A DNA stretch of 64,000 nt. It comes from Thioalkalivibrio sp. ALJ16. GTDB lineage: Bacteria; Pseudomonadota; Gammaproteobacteria; Ectothiorhodospirales; Ectothiorhodospiraceae. The translations under genes and the position numbers were made by a program. Positions 17,961 through 29,221 of this stretch are shown one piece after another. Positions within the stretch are counted from its first letter, which is position 1. The number at the start of each line of letters is the position of its first letter. The notes below the pieces were generated by a model. That model saw only the letters and a list, made by a program, of their open reading frames with translations, was not told where the DNA came from and ran no database searches. The stretch is from NCBI RefSeq assembly GCF_000377345.1, contig NZ_KB898047.1:1-64000 (forward strand), in the 5' to 3' direction.

Positions 17961-18726
17961 ATCCTTGCCCCTGCTTGTGCCGCCGCGGACGGCATTGCCG
18001 GCGGCGGTGCGCGCGCTGCAGACCACGCGCCGGGGCGGGGTCAGCCCCGCCCCCTGGGATACGCTGAATCTGGCCCTGCACACTGGCGATGACCACGAGC
18101 GGGTCGGCATGAACCGGGAGCGTCTGCAGCGTCACCTCGGGCTTGCGCAGGTGGTTGCCTGGCCGCGCCAGGTGCACGGGACGCAGGTGGTCCGGGCCGA
18201 GGATCTGCAGGCGGCGCAGGCGCGGGGCGTGACGCTCGAGGCCGATGCCGTCGTCACCGCCCGCCCCGGCGTGGTTTGCGCGGTGCAGACCGCCGACTGT
18301 CTGCCTGTGGTGTTCGCCGCCGTCGATGGCCGGGCCGTGGGCGTGGCCCATGCCGGCTGGCGCGGGCTGGTCGATGGCGTACTTGAGGCGACCGTGGAGG
18401 CCCTGCGTGCGGAGTATCCGGACACGTCGATTCAGGCCTGGATGGGGGCGTCCATAGGGCCTGAGGCCTTCGAGGTCGGCCCCGAGGTGCGCGCGGCCTT
18501 CCTGGCGCAGGACCCAGGGGCCGGGGCCGCGTTTGTTCCGACAGGCGCCGGCCGCCTGCTGGCGGACCTGTACCACCTGGCCCGGAGACGGCTCGAACGC
18601 GCCGGCGTGAGCCGTGTGGCCGGCGGTGGCCGCTGCACCTTCCGCGAGGCGGAGCACTTCTTTTCCTACCGTCGCGAAGGCGAGACCGGGCGCATGGGCA
18701 CGCTGGTGTGGATCGAGCCACTCTAG
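17953..18726 (+). CDS. pgeF: Peptidoglycan editing factor PgeF / multicopper-oxidase-like YfiH
   Basis: This 257-residue member of the laccase-domain (DUF152) family includes E. coli YfiH/PgeF, which removes misincorporated L-Ser from peptidoglycan precursors. Related proteins act as purine nucleoside phosphorylases. The metal-site residues are present in PRQVHGTQVVRAED, QTADCLPVVFA and VAHAGWRGLVDGVLE. The gene overlaps rluD by 8 bases. A palindromic element begins at its stop codon. Confidence 0.93.
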   Translation: MAESLPLLVPPRTALPAAVRALQTTRRGGVSPAPWDTLNLALHTGDDHERVGMNRERLQRHLGLAQVVAWPRQVHGTQVVRAEDLQAAQARGVTLEADAVVTARPGVVCAVQTADCLPVVFAAVDGRAVGVAHAGWRGLVDGVLEATVEALRAEYPDTSIQAWMGASIGPEAFEVGPEVRAAFLAQDPGAGAAFVPTGAGRLLADLYHLARRRLERAGVSRVAGGGRCTFREAEHFFSYRREGETGRMGTLVWIEPL

Positions 18727-18869
18727 GGAGACGCTGATTTGATCGCACGTCCGCGCTGGTGCCCCCCTGTGTTCCAGGACAAGGCGCGTCGTGCAGCGGG
18801 TAGTGGTTCTACCCGCCCGTTTTTGATCAAGAACGGGTGCGCGTACGTGCGATTCAATCAGCGTCTCCC
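18726..18869. repeat. MITE-like palindromic element after pgeF
   Basis: Terminal inverted repeats of 25 bases, 18726-18750 and 18845-18869, match at 23 of 25 and start gggagacgctgatt. Inside are two further hairpins: gggta-gtggttc-taccc and the near-palindrome around tttgatca (18822-18829) flanked by cccgtt and aacggg. The left repeat begins on the last base of the pgeF TAG. No transposase is encoded. The family is distinct from copies A-E. Confidence 0.82.
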
Positions 18870-18910
18870 GAGCCCTGGCCACCCCACCCCGGCGGCGGTC
18901 GTTTGTTGCG

Positions 18911-18945
18911 ATCCTCCTTGAAGCCGCCCGGGCTGCCCCCATGAT
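18911..18945 (+). promoter_or_regulatory. Sigma-32 heat-shock promoter of clpB
   Basis: The sequence ATCCTCCTTGAA (18911-18922) gives a -35 close to TCTCnCCCTTGAA. After 14 bases, CCCCATGAT (18937-18945) gives a -10 like CCCCATnTA. Transcription would start near 18953, 32 bases before the clpB ATG. ClpB is a classical sigma-32 regulon member, which supports the assignment. Confidence 0.8.
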
Positions 18946-18984
18946 TCGTGTCAGTTCATCAAGATTTGACCGAGGGGTTTCCCA

Positions 18985-21573
<2,589 letters not shown>

Positions 21574-21618
21574 CGCGGCGCATCGGCAGACCCTGGCTCA
21601 TTCTCCTGGCCCAGCCCC

Positions 21619-21650
21619 CGAAAGGCCCGCTTGCGCGGGCCTTTTTCTTT
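21619..21650 (+). terminator. Intrinsic terminator of clpB
   Basis: The stem aaggcccgc-ttgc-gcgggcctt is followed by a T-rich tract (21640-21650), about 45 bases after the clpB stop. Confidence 0.88.
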
Positions 21651-21772
21651 CTGTCCGGGGCGTGGGGCGCGCCCGGGGTGCCGGGATATTGCCCGGCACT
21701 TGCGGGTCTACGGAGAATGCGCCCCAGCCCCCGCGTCGGGGCAGGCGTCCACATCATTGCAAGGAGACCGGC

Positions 21773-22537
21773 ATGGGTGACCTGAACGGAAAGGTGTTTG
21801 TGATGACCGGCGGTGCCGGTGGCATTGGCGAGGCAACCGCAAGGCGGGCACACGCCGAGGGTGCGTGCGTGGTCATTACCGACCGCGAGGCCGCGCCGGT
21901 GGAGGCCATCGCCGCAGAACTGGGTGACCGCGCACTCGGATTGGCCGTGGATGTGACCCGGCGTACAGACAACGAGCGCATGGTCGCGGCCGCGCTGGAG
22001 CGCTTCGGGCACCTCGACGGGGCGTTCCTGAATGCCGGCATCGAGGGTGAGGTAGGCCCGTTCGACAGCCGTTCCGAGGCCGCCTGGGAGAAGGTCTTCG
22101 CGGTCAACGTGCATGGCGTGCGTCTTGGCGTGGAGGCCGTCCTTCCTGCCCTGCGCCGCGGGCTGGGCGGCAGCATCGTGATGACCTCCAGCGTGGCCGG
22201 CTTGCGCGGGGCCGCCGGCCTGGCACCCTACGTGTCCAGCAAGCACGCGGTGGTCGGCATGATGAAATGCCTGGCCGCGGAGCTGGGGCCGGAGCACATT
22301 CGGGTCAATACGTTGAACCCGGGGCCGGTGGCCAATCGCATGATGCAGTCGATCGAGGAACAGGCGAACCCGGGGCACGGCGAAGAGGTGCACCAGTCCT
22401 TCGAGTCGCGCATCCCGCTGGGTCGTTACGTCAGCAACGAGGAGTGCGCCGGACTGGCCGTATTCCTATTATCCGATGCGGCGTCCGGCTGTACCGGCAA
22501 CACCTACGTTGTCGACGGCGGCCTTTGTGCCCAGTAG
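21773..22537 (+). CDS. Short-chain dehydrogenase/reductase
   Basis: A 254-residue NAD(P)-dependent oxidoreductase of the classical SDR type. It has the cofactor motif TGGAGGIG at 12-19, LNAGI (NNAG equivalent), a catalytic Ser in SIVMTSSVAG, and the YxxxK motif in YVSSKHAVV. The C-terminal GCTGNTYVVDGGLCAQ is typical. Asp at the end of the second strand (ITDRE) suggests NAD preference. AAGGAG precedes ATG 21773. The substrate is unknown and the neighbours give no pathway. Confidence 0.9.
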   Translation: MGDLNGKVFVMTGGAGGIGEATARRAHAEGACVVITDREAAPVEAIAAELGDRALGLAVDVTRRTDNERMVAAALERFGHLDGAFLNAGIEGEVGPFDSRSEAAWEKVFAVNVHGVRLGVEAVLPALRRGLGGSIVMTSSVAGLRGAAGLAPYVSSKHAVVGMMKCLAAELGPEHIRVNTLNPGPVANRMMQSIEEQANPGHGEEVHQSFESRIPLGRYVSNEECAGLAVFLLSDAASGCTGNTYVVDGGLCAQ

Positions 22538-22570
22538 CAGCGGCTTTGGGGTTGCGGTTGTACGTCCCGG

Positions 22571-22602
22571 GCACACAGGCACACAGGCACACAGGCACAC
22601 AG
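22571..22602. repeat. Octanucleotide tandem repeat (gcacacag)x4
   Basis: Four perfect head-to-tail copies of an 8 bp unit lie in the gap between the SDR gene and the sigma-54 promoter of the chemoreceptor gene, about 145 bases upstream of the inferred transcription start. They are outside any coding frame I accept, so length change would not shift a frame. Confidence 0.9.
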
Positions 22603-22719
22603 GCGGGCAGGGCCGGACGGATGCACCGTTCCCGGACGTTGGCGGCACCGGAGGGGAGCGCGTGCCCCGCGACGGTGCGTGGATGTGGCGTGAGCTGTGA
22701 TAAGTCAGGCCCCTTGAAA

Positions 22720-22737
22720 CTGGCACGTGGATTGCTG
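22720..22737 (+). promoter_or_regulatory. Sigma-54 promoter of the chemoreceptor gene
   Basis: CTGGCACGTGGATTGCTG matches the sigma-54 consensus YTGGCACGrNNNTTGCW. The GG (22722-22723) and GC (22734-22735) are separated by exactly 10 bases. The inferred start is near 22746, 32 bases before the gene. An enhancer-binding activator would be required. Confidence 0.82.
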
Positions 22738-22777
22738 AAACGGGAGGTTTATCCGTAACCAAAGGTCACCAAGAACC

Positions 22778-24208
22778 ATGCCCCTGTTTCCGGCCCTCAG
22801 CCCCCGCAGCAACACCCGCAGCCAGCTCGCCCGTTTATTGGAGCGTCAGACCGAACGCGACTGGGACCTGACCCTGTCCTTTCGCGTGCAGCGGGTCGAG
22901 GCGATGATCGCCGAGCCCCTGGATCGCTTTGTCGGCAAACTGCACGAGGCGATCGGCCGCGCCTCGCGGGCGACCGTGGCGGTCGCCGACCGGGTGCCGG
23001 CCCTGGCCGATGCGGCCCGCGAGACCCGGGATCACAGCGGCCTGCTGAACGGGTCGGCCAACAGCATCGCCGCGGCCGCGGAGGAGATGGCCGCCACGCT
23101 GGAACAGGATCTGGCCCCGAACACCCAGCATGTGGCGCGGCTTGCGCGCCAGGTGGCGCAATCGACCTCGGAATGCGACCACTTCGGCGAGCATGCCTGG
23201 CAACGCGTGAACTCGATCGGGCAGGGGGTCGATACCCTGGCCGACCGGGTGGCCGCACTCAGCGAACAGGCGGATCAGATCGGGCAGATCATCGGCCTGA
23301 TTGACGGCATTGCGAAGCAGACCAACCTGCTGGCGCTGAATGCCGCGATCGAGGCGGTCCGCGCCGGGCAGCATGGCGCCGGGTTCTCGGTGGTGGCCGA
23401 CGAGGTCCGCCAGCTGGCGGATCAGACCGGCGCGGCGACGCGGCAGGTCCAGGCCTTGCTGGACCAGGTGCAAACCGGTGTGGGCGATACGGTGGCCGGG
23501 GTCGATGCCGTACGTGAGGACATGCAGCAGGGCCTGGAGGCGGTGCGTTCCACGCGCGATGGTCTGCGTGCCGCGCGTGAGGCCACCGATGAACTGGGCG
23601 ACAGCATTCACCAGATCGCCAGTGCCACCGAGCAGATGAGTTCCACGGCGAAGTCGGTGTCCGCGGATATCCAGCAGGTGGCCGGGGTAGCCGCGCGCAT
23701 GGAGGGCAAGGCCCGCGAGGCCGGAGCCTTCAGCGACGAACTGGAGGCCCTGGCCAGCAGTGCGCTGGATGCGATCGGCGTGTTTCGCCTGGATATCCAT
23801 CGGCGTGCCCGTGAATGCGTGGAGTCGCTGGCCGCGCCGTTCCAGCGTGGCGAGCTGGATACGGCCACGCTCGAGGGCGCGATGCACCGTGCCCTGGCCG
23901 AACACCAGTTCCTGGAGCTGTTGTATGTGACCGACGCCAGTGGCCGGCAGGTCACGGCCAATATCGCACCGGACGGATTTGCCGCGCAGTACACCGGGAC
24001 CGGGGCCGGCCAGGACTGGTCCGGCCGCGAGTGGTTCCGCTGTGTGGCGGAGGATGGTGATACCTATGCCACGCCGCTGTACCGGTCGGCCGCGACCGGG
24101 ACCTACTGCTTCACCGTGGCGGTGCCGCTGCGTGCCAGCAACGGCACCCTGGGCGGTGTGCTGGCCGCAGATATCTCCCTGAGCGCGATCTACCGTATGC
24201 CAGAGTGA
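22778..24208 (+). CDS. Soluble methyl-accepting chemotaxis protein with C-terminal Cache-like sensor
   Basis: A 476-residue chemoreceptor with no hydrophobic membrane segment. The signalling hairpin occupies about residues 80-330, with the conserved tip [40 protein letters not shown] near residue 175-210. A separate domain follows at about 375-470: [45 protein letters not shown] and [13 protein letters not shown], resembling PDC/Cache sensors. This is reversed from the usual sensor-first order, and the Cache-like part would be cytoplasmic. Expression should be sigma-54 dependent. The ligand is unknown. Confidence 0.86.
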   Translation: MPLFPALSPRSNTRSQLARLLERQTERDWDLTLSFRVQRVEAMIAEPLDRFVGKLHEAIGRASRATVAVADRVPALADAARETRDHSGLLNGSANSIAAAAEEMAATLEQDLAPNTQHVARLARQVAQSTSECDHFGEHAWQRVNSIGQGVDTLADRVAALSEQADQIGQIIGLIDGIAKQTNLLALNAAIEAVRAGQHGAGFSVVADEVRQLADQTGAATRQVQALLDQVQTGVGDTVAGVDAVREDMQQGLEAVRSTRDGLRAAREATDELGDSIHQIASATEQMSSTAKSVSADIQQVAGVAARMEGKAREAGAFSDELEALASSALDAIGVFRLDIHRRARECVESLAAPFQRGELDTATLEGAMHRALAEHQFLELLYVTDASGRQVTANIAPDGFAAQYTGTGAGQDWSGREWFRCVAEDGDTYATPLYRSAATGTYCFTVAVPLRASNGTLGGVLAADISLSAIYRMPE

Positions 24209-24321
24209 CCGGGCGCCCCGGTACGGGCGGCTCCGTGGCACCCGCTCGGACCGCTCCCGAAGACCTGATCGGTTCCCGGCTGGCTACACTATGGCTACGT
24301 GCCGGTTGAAGGGATGCAGGG

Positions 24322-25596
24322 ATGGGCGCAGCCAGGCTGTTGTGGATTGTGGGGCTGGGGGTGCTGCTGTCGGGGTGTGCACTGATCGATGCGCGCGAGC
24401 AGTTCGCGCGCATGGGCGGCGCCTGTGTGATCAGCGGGACGGTGGGCCCCGCAGTCGTGGAGCCCGCGGGCTCCGGGCCCTACGTGGTCGTGGTCTTTCG
24501 CGAGCCCGACGGGGCGGGGCGGGTGCCCGAGGCGGTGGACCACGTGCTCAGCGCGCATGGTGGCCGCTGGTTCTTCGCGCTGGAACCGGGCATCTACACC
24601 GTGGTGGCCTTTCGCGATGACGCCGGTGACGGGCTCCACCCGGCCGGTGCACCGGTGCAACGGCTGTCCGGGGGCGAGCCGCTGGAATGCGGTCCCGGGG
24701 TGCGCCTGAGCGGTCTCGACATCCCGGTGGCGGGGGAGGATCGCCTGGCCCACGCCATCGACCTCGCGCCGCTACGCGGGCGCCAGGATACGGATGCCGC
24801 GGGCCCGGCGGCTCTGGGGCGGGTGACCGCCTACGGCGAGATCGTGCACCTGTCCGATCCGCGGTTTGACCGCGCGGTGGCGCGTGGCAGTCAGTGGCGG
24901 CCGCTGGACTTCGTGCTGGCGGGACATGCCGGCGTGTATTTCCTGGAACCCTACGACCCCGAGCGGACCCCGGTGCTGTTCATCCACGGGATGAACGGCT
25001 CGCCGCGCGACTTCACGACCCTGCTCGAGCAGCTGGACCGGGATCGCTATCAGCCGTGGTTCTTCTACTACGCCTCCGGCCTGCCGCTACGTTCCTCGGC
25101 GGCCTACCTCGCCCAGATCGTGGAGGAGCTGGAGGTGCGCCATAACGTGGAGCAATTGCCGGTGGTGGCTCACAGCATGGGCGGGCTGATTGCGCTTGGT
25201 TTTCTGCAGGAACGGGCACAGCGGGCCGCCACGGTGCCGCAGCTGATCACCCTTGCAACCCCCTGGGGCGGCCACGAACGCGCCCAGCAGGGGGTCGAGC
25301 GTTCCCCGGTGGTGATCCCGGTGTGGCGCGACATGGCCGTGGGCAGTGGCTACCTCGAGACGTTGTTCGCGGAACCGGCGCTGGATGCCACGCAGCTGCA
25401 TCTGCTGTTCGGCTACCAGCGCGGCGAAGGCGCGGCCCGCGCCACGGCGGATGGCGTGGTTTCGCTGGTCAGTGTGCTGCATCCGCCAGCGCAGCAGGCG
25501 GCCACGTCCGTCTTTGGCGTACCGGCTACGCATGAAGGTATCCTGTCGCACCCGATGACGCTGGAGCGCGTTACCCAGCTGCTGGAGGCACCCTGA
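24322..25596 (+). CDS. Alpha/beta-hydrolase lipoprotein (lipase/esterase-like)
   Basis: A 424-residue secreted lipoprotein. The signal peptide ends at lipobox LLSGC (Cys19). Residues about 30-140 form a beta-rich N-terminal region (PYVVVVFREPD...GIYTVVAFRDDAGDGL) resembling a carboxypeptidase-regulatory-like fold. The hydrolase domain has the oxyanion segment PVLFIHGMNGSPRDF and the nucleophile motif AHSMGG (Ser285); a late His in ATHEGILSHP may complete the triad. The role is probably lipid or ester hydrolysis at the envelope. It is monocistronic by spacing. Confidence 0.8.
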   Translation: MGAARLLWIVGLGVLLSGCALIDAREQFARMGGACVISGTVGPAVVEPAGSGPYVVVVFREPDGAGRVPEAVDHVLSAHGGRWFFALEPGIYTVVAFRDDAGDGLHPAGAPVQRLSGGEPLECGPGVRLSGLDIPVAGEDRLAHAIDLAPLRGRQDTDAAGPAALGRVTAYGEIVHLSDPRFDRAVARGSQWRPLDFVLAGHAGVYFLEPYDPERTPVLFIHGMNGSPRDFTTLLEQLDRDRYQPWFFYYASGLPLRSSAAYLAQIVEELEVRHNVEQLPVVAHSMGGLIALGFLQERAQRAATVPQLITLATPWGGHERAQQGVERSPVVIPVWRDMAVGSGYLETLFAEPALDATQLHLLFGYQRGEGAARATADGVVSLVSVLHPPAQQAATSVFGVPATHEGILSHPMTLERVTQLLEAP

Positions 25597-25728
25597 TCCA
25601 GCGGATCGACCGGCGCGCTCCGGGAGAGGCCGGATACCGGGTTGCAACGTCGGTCGGGGGATTTGAGTAAGCTGGGGGCCATACCGGCTTCGGGCTCGAA
25701 CCGGGTGGGGCAGACAGCAGGGGACGCC

Positions 25729-26895
25729 ATGCAGTTATTCGAATGCGAGGTTTGCCACCAGGCCGTGTATTTCGACAACACGGTCTGTACCAGCTGCGGG
25801 CACCGGCTGGGCTTTCGCCCGGATGCCCTGGAACTCTCGGCACTGGTGATGGCGGGGGATGCGAACGATGCCCGCGGGCGTCCGATTCCGGGCGGGCTGT
25901 GGCGGGTCGCGGATGACCCGGCCGAGCGTCTGTACCGGCAGTGCCGTCACTATGCCGTTGATGCGGTCTGCAACTGGCTGGTGCCGTATGACGACCCGGA
26001 ACGCTTCTGCCGCGCCTGCCGTCTGAACCGGACCATTCCGGATCTCAGTGTCCCCGGCAATGCGCGTCTGTGGGAACGCCTGGAGGTGGAGAAGCGGCGG
26101 CTGGTCTACGGCCTGCTGCGGCTGGGGCTGCCGGTACTCCCCAGAAAGAACGATCCCGCGGGCCTGGCATTCGATTTTCTCGCGGACCCGAACCCCGATT
26201 TCCACGAGGGCGGGGGCGTGATGACCGGCCATGCGAACGGGCTGATTACGCTCAACATTGCCGAGGCCGATCCCGCGGTGCGCGAGCGCATGCGCGAGGC
26301 GATGGCGGAGCCGTATCGCACGATCCTCGGGCATTTTCGGCACGAGTCCGCGCACTACTACTGGGACCGCCTGATCCGCGATACCCACTGGCATACGGCG
26401 TTTCGCGAGCGCTTCGGTGACGAGCGCGAGGACTACGACGAGGCTTTGCGGCGCCATTACGCCGGAGGGCCGCCGGCTGACTGGCAGGACGCCTTCGTCT
26501 CGGCCTATGCCAGTTCCCACCCCTGGGAGGACTGGGCGGAGACCTGGGCACACTACATGCACATCGTGGATACTCTGGATACGGCGGCGGCCTACGGCAT
26601 GGACATCGTGCCCCGGGCCGGGCCCTCGGCGCGGCTGCGGGCCGCGGGCGGGCACCCGGCGTTCGATGCCTACGCCACGGTGGAATTCGACCTGCTGATC
26701 GACCACTGGCTGCCGCTGGCCGGCGCCCTGAACAGCCTCAACCGCAGCATGGGCCATCCCCATGTCTATCCGTTTGTTCTGACCGCGGTGGCCATCGAGA
26801 AGCTGGCCTTCGTGCATCGGGTTATTCAGGATTTCCGCACTGCCACACGTGCCGAGGCGTCGTGGACGCGGTCGCCGCAGGCCTCGAGCCTCTGA
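25729..26895 (+). CDS. Putative zinc-binding metallopeptidase with N-terminal zinc ribbon
   Basis: A 388-residue cytoplasmic protein. The N terminus MQLFECEVCHQAVYFDNTVCTSCGHRLGF is a CxxC...CxxC zinc ribbon, and a second cysteine cluster is in QCRHYAVDAVCNW and RFCRACRLN. The catalytic motif is HFRHESAHYYW, an HExxH zinc site. The conserved HPWEDWAETWAHYMHIVDTLDTA, with a possible third ligand Glu, is typical of the DUF2248-type family. The substrate is unknown. The start at 25729 was chosen because it precedes the ribbon directly. Confidence 0.82.
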   Translation: MQLFECEVCHQAVYFDNTVCTSCGHRLGFRPDALELSALVMAGDANDARGRPIPGGLWRVADDPAERLYRQCRHYAVDAVCNWLVPYDDPERFCRACRLNRTIPDLSVPGNARLWERLEVEKRRLVYGLLRLGLPVLPRKNDPAGLAFDFLADPNPDFHEGGGVMTGHANGLITLNIAEADPAVRERMREAMAEPYRTILGHFRHESAHYYWDRLIRDTHWHTAFRERFGDEREDYDEALRRHYAGGPPADWQDAFVSAYASSHPWEDWAETWAHYMHIVDTLDTAAAYGMDIVPRAGPSARLRAAGGHPAFDAYATVEFDLLIDHWLPLAGALNSLNRSMGHPHVYPFVLTAVAIEKLAFVHRVIQDFRTATRAEASWTRSPQASSL

Positions 26896-26952
26896 CCGCG
26901 GAGCCGTGTCCGCGACCCCGTACCCCGCGCGGTCGCATGAAAAGGACCCAGG

Positions 26953-28608
26953 ATGTATAACGTCGCCACCCGCGGCCCGTTCAAGGGCCTGAATCCTCGA
27001 GTCGCCCCGCTGGCCCTGGTGCTGGTGGTGATTATCGCTCTGCTGGGGGTGTACCGCACCGAGGAGCTGGGCACGGTCGTGGGCGATGCGCGCAGCTTCG
27101 TCACGCCGTTTCTGGAGTGGTACTACGTGGTCGTCATGGCCTTTTTTCTGGTCATGGTGGTGTGGCTCGGTATCGGGCGCTACAAGAACGTCCGCCTGGG
27201 TCGGGACGACGAAGTGCCGGAGTTCACCACGTTGTCCTGGCTGTCGATGCTGTTTGCCGCCGGCATGGGGGTGGGGCTTCTGTTCTGGGCCGTGGCGGAG
27301 CCGCTGTCGCACTATGGCGGGAATCCCTTTCTCTCCGGCAACGACGACCGCGCTGCCGCAGCCGACATGTCCATGGTGCTGACCTATTTCCACTGGGGGC
27401 TGAACGCCTGGGGCGTGTTCGCGCTGCTGGCGCTGATCCTCGCCTATTTCGGGTTTCGCAAGGGTCAGCCACTGGCGTTGCGTTCCGCGCTGCATCCCTT
27501 GATCGGAAAGTACAGCCACACCTGGCCGGGAGATCTGGTCGACCTGCTGGCGATCATCGCCACCGTGTTTGGCATTGCGACTACGCTGGGGCTGGGCATC
27601 CAGCAGCTGGAGACCGGGCTGGCGCATACTATCGGGCTCTCGCTGGAAGGCGACCGCGGGCTGCTGATGCTGACGGCACTGCTGACGGTGGTGGCCATCG
27701 TCTCGGTGGTCGCCGGCATGCAGTCCGGTGTGCAGCGGGTCAGCCAGGCCAATCTGTGGTTCAGCGTCGCCCTGCTGGGGCTGCTGCTGATCTGGGGGCC
27801 AACCCAGTACCTGCTGGCCCTGGTGGTGCAGTCCAGCGGTAGCTACCTGCAGAACCTGCTGGGCCTGTCGCTGTACACCCATGCCCACCATATGGATGAA
27901 TGGCATTCCGACTGGACCGTCTTCTACTGGGGCTGGTGGCTGGCCTGGGCACCGTTCGTGGGCCTGTTCATCGCCCGCATCTCGCGGGGGCGCACGCTGC
28001 GCGAGTTCGTGATGGGGGTCCTGCTGGTGCCGACCCTGATTACGTTCTTCTGGCTGGCTCTGCTGGGGGGCACAGCCCTGCATGCCGAGGTGGAAGGGAT
28101 CGGGAATATCGCCGAGCGCGTATCCGAGGACCTGACCATGGCGACCTTTGCCACCATGGAGACCCTGGAGCCATGGCTGATCGCAAAGACCGGGGCGATC
28201 CTGATTACGATCCTGATCGCCACCTACCTGCTGACCTCGGCGAACGCCGGCATCGTGGTGATCAACACCCTGTTGGCCCACGGGTCCACTGAACACCGTT
28301 CGGTGCACCTGATCCTGTGGGGGGCGATGATCGGGCTGGTGACGGGTGTGCTGCTGCTGGCCGGGGGGCTGGAGGTCCTGCAGAACGCGGTCATCCTGGC
28401 TGCGCTGCCGTTCTCGCTGGTCATGCTGATGATGGTCGTGGGGCTGGTCCGCGGTCTGGAGACGGAGCGCTTTGCCCCGCGGCCCGGCGAGCACACCATT
28501 GTGCCGAGCGAGCCATGGACCATCCCGCCTGATCGGGTCCACGAGGATTTCGATGTGGACGACGATGTCCCCGAGGCCCAAGACGAAGACGACCGCCGGG
28601 TTCCCTGA
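26953..28608 (+). CDS. BCCT-family betaine/choline/carnitine transporter
   Basis: A 551-residue integral membrane protein with twelve predicted segments. The BCCT signature WTVFYWGWWLAWAPFVGLFIARISRGRTLREF is intact, and YFHWGLNAWGVFALLALILAYFGFRKGQPL is conserved. Such carriers import glycine betaine, choline or ectoine using Na+ or H+, usually for osmoprotection. The acidic C-terminal tail (HEDFDVDDDVPEAQDEDD) is shorter than the osmosensing tails of BetP-type members. It fits a salt-adapted organism, but the substrate is not readable. Confidence 0.93.
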   Translation: MYNVATRGPFKGLNPRVAPLALVLVVIIALLGVYRTEELGTVVGDARSFVTPFLEWYYVVVMAFFLVMVVWLGIGRYKNVRLGRDDEVPEFTTLSWLSMLFAAGMGVGLLFWAVAEPLSHYGGNPFLSGNDDRAAAADMSMVLTYFHWGLNAWGVFALLALILAYFGFRKGQPLALRSALHPLIGKYSHTWPGDLVDLLAIIATVFGIATTLGLGIQQLETGLAHTIGLSLEGDRGLLMLTALLTVVAIVSVVAGMQSGVQRVSQANLWFSVALLGLLLIWGPTQYLLALVVQSSGSYLQNLLGLSLYTHAHHMDEWHSDWTVFYWGWWLAWAPFVGLFIARISRGRTLREFVMGVLLVPTLITFFWLALLGGTALHAEVEGIGNIAERVSEDLTMATFATMETLEPWLIAKTGAILITILIATYLLTSANAGIVVINTLLAHGSTEHRSVHLILWGAMIGLVTGVLLLAGGLEVLQNAVILAALPFSLVMLMMVVGLVRGLETERFAPRPGEHTIVPSEPWTIPPDRVHEDFDVDDDVPEAQDEDDRRVP

Positions 28609-28621
28609 CGGTCCGGCCTTC

Positions 28622-28813
28622 CACCACGACGAACACCGTAAAGAGCGATTAACAGGAGCTGGGAAGACGGGAAGAATGAATGGTCGGAACCCCTTGCGCT
28701 TAGCGGGGGGGGTGTTCAGGGCTATGCATCCAATGCACCGTCATCCAAATAGCTCCTTCCGACCTTCCCTTCTTCCTGTAAATGCTCTTTGGTTTTTCGG
28801 GCGCTTGGTGGTG
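28622..28813. repeat. Nested-palindrome intergenic repeat, copy D
   Basis: The left part has ccaccacgacgaacacc and then agcgattaacagg with gggaagacgggaag. The right part has cttccgaccttcccttcttc and then tgtaaatgctctttgg, ending cgcttggtggtga. It lies between the BCCT gene and the next small gene. The rest of 28609-28912 holds only a short leader. Confidence 0.8.
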
Positions 28814-28912
28814 AGCCGCTGGAAAGGCCCGCGCATCCTGCGGCCGCTTTCGGGTGGGTGGGGCTTGCCGTAGCCTGTGCGCCCATCGTCAACCGAACCG
28901 CGAGAGGAACCC

Positions 28913-29197
28913 ATGAGCGATACCCTGCAGTTGTCCGGCGAACTGATCCAGAAGGTCCAGGATCTGCTGACCGAGGTGGACCCGAAGGCGCAGCAGCCCA
29001 TCGTGGCGGTACAGTACCTGGCCGCGATCACGGGGTTCATGGTTGCGCAGATGCCGGAGTCGGTGAACGAGCGCAAGGACTACCTGAAGCAGCTGTCGCA
29101 GTTTGCCGAGTCAGTCTTTGTCGATGTGGAGAGCCGCAAGCAGGCCGCCCCGCCGCCACAGGCGGCCAGCGGCGTATGGCGCCCCGGCGACAGCTGA
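28913..29197 (+). CDS. Small protein of unknown function
   Basis: A 94-residue soluble protein that I do not recognise. ATG 28913 has AGAGG about 6 bases upstream. The first 70 residues look helical (LSGELIQKVQDLLTEVDPKAQQPIVAVQYLAAITGFMVAQ), and the last 20 are Pro/Ala-rich with VWRPGD at the end. It is convergent with the TM2-domain gene. Base composition and codon use resemble its neighbours, so it is probably a real gene. Confidence 0.62.
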   Translation: MSDTLQLSGELIQKVQDLLTEVDPKAQQPIVAVQYLAAITGFMVAQMPESVNERKDYLKQLSQFAESVFVDVESRKQAAPPPQAASGVWRPGDS

Positions 29198-29221
29198 TCG
29201 ACCGACGGCCCGAACTCGCGG

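Noticed and set aside
18739-18921. A 60-residue frame inside the MITE-like element
   Set aside because: It lies within inverted repeats, resembles no family, and extends into the clpB promoter.
22571-22602. Short array mistaken for a CRISPR
   Set aside because: The units are 8 bp and contiguous with no spacers, and no cas gene is in the window.
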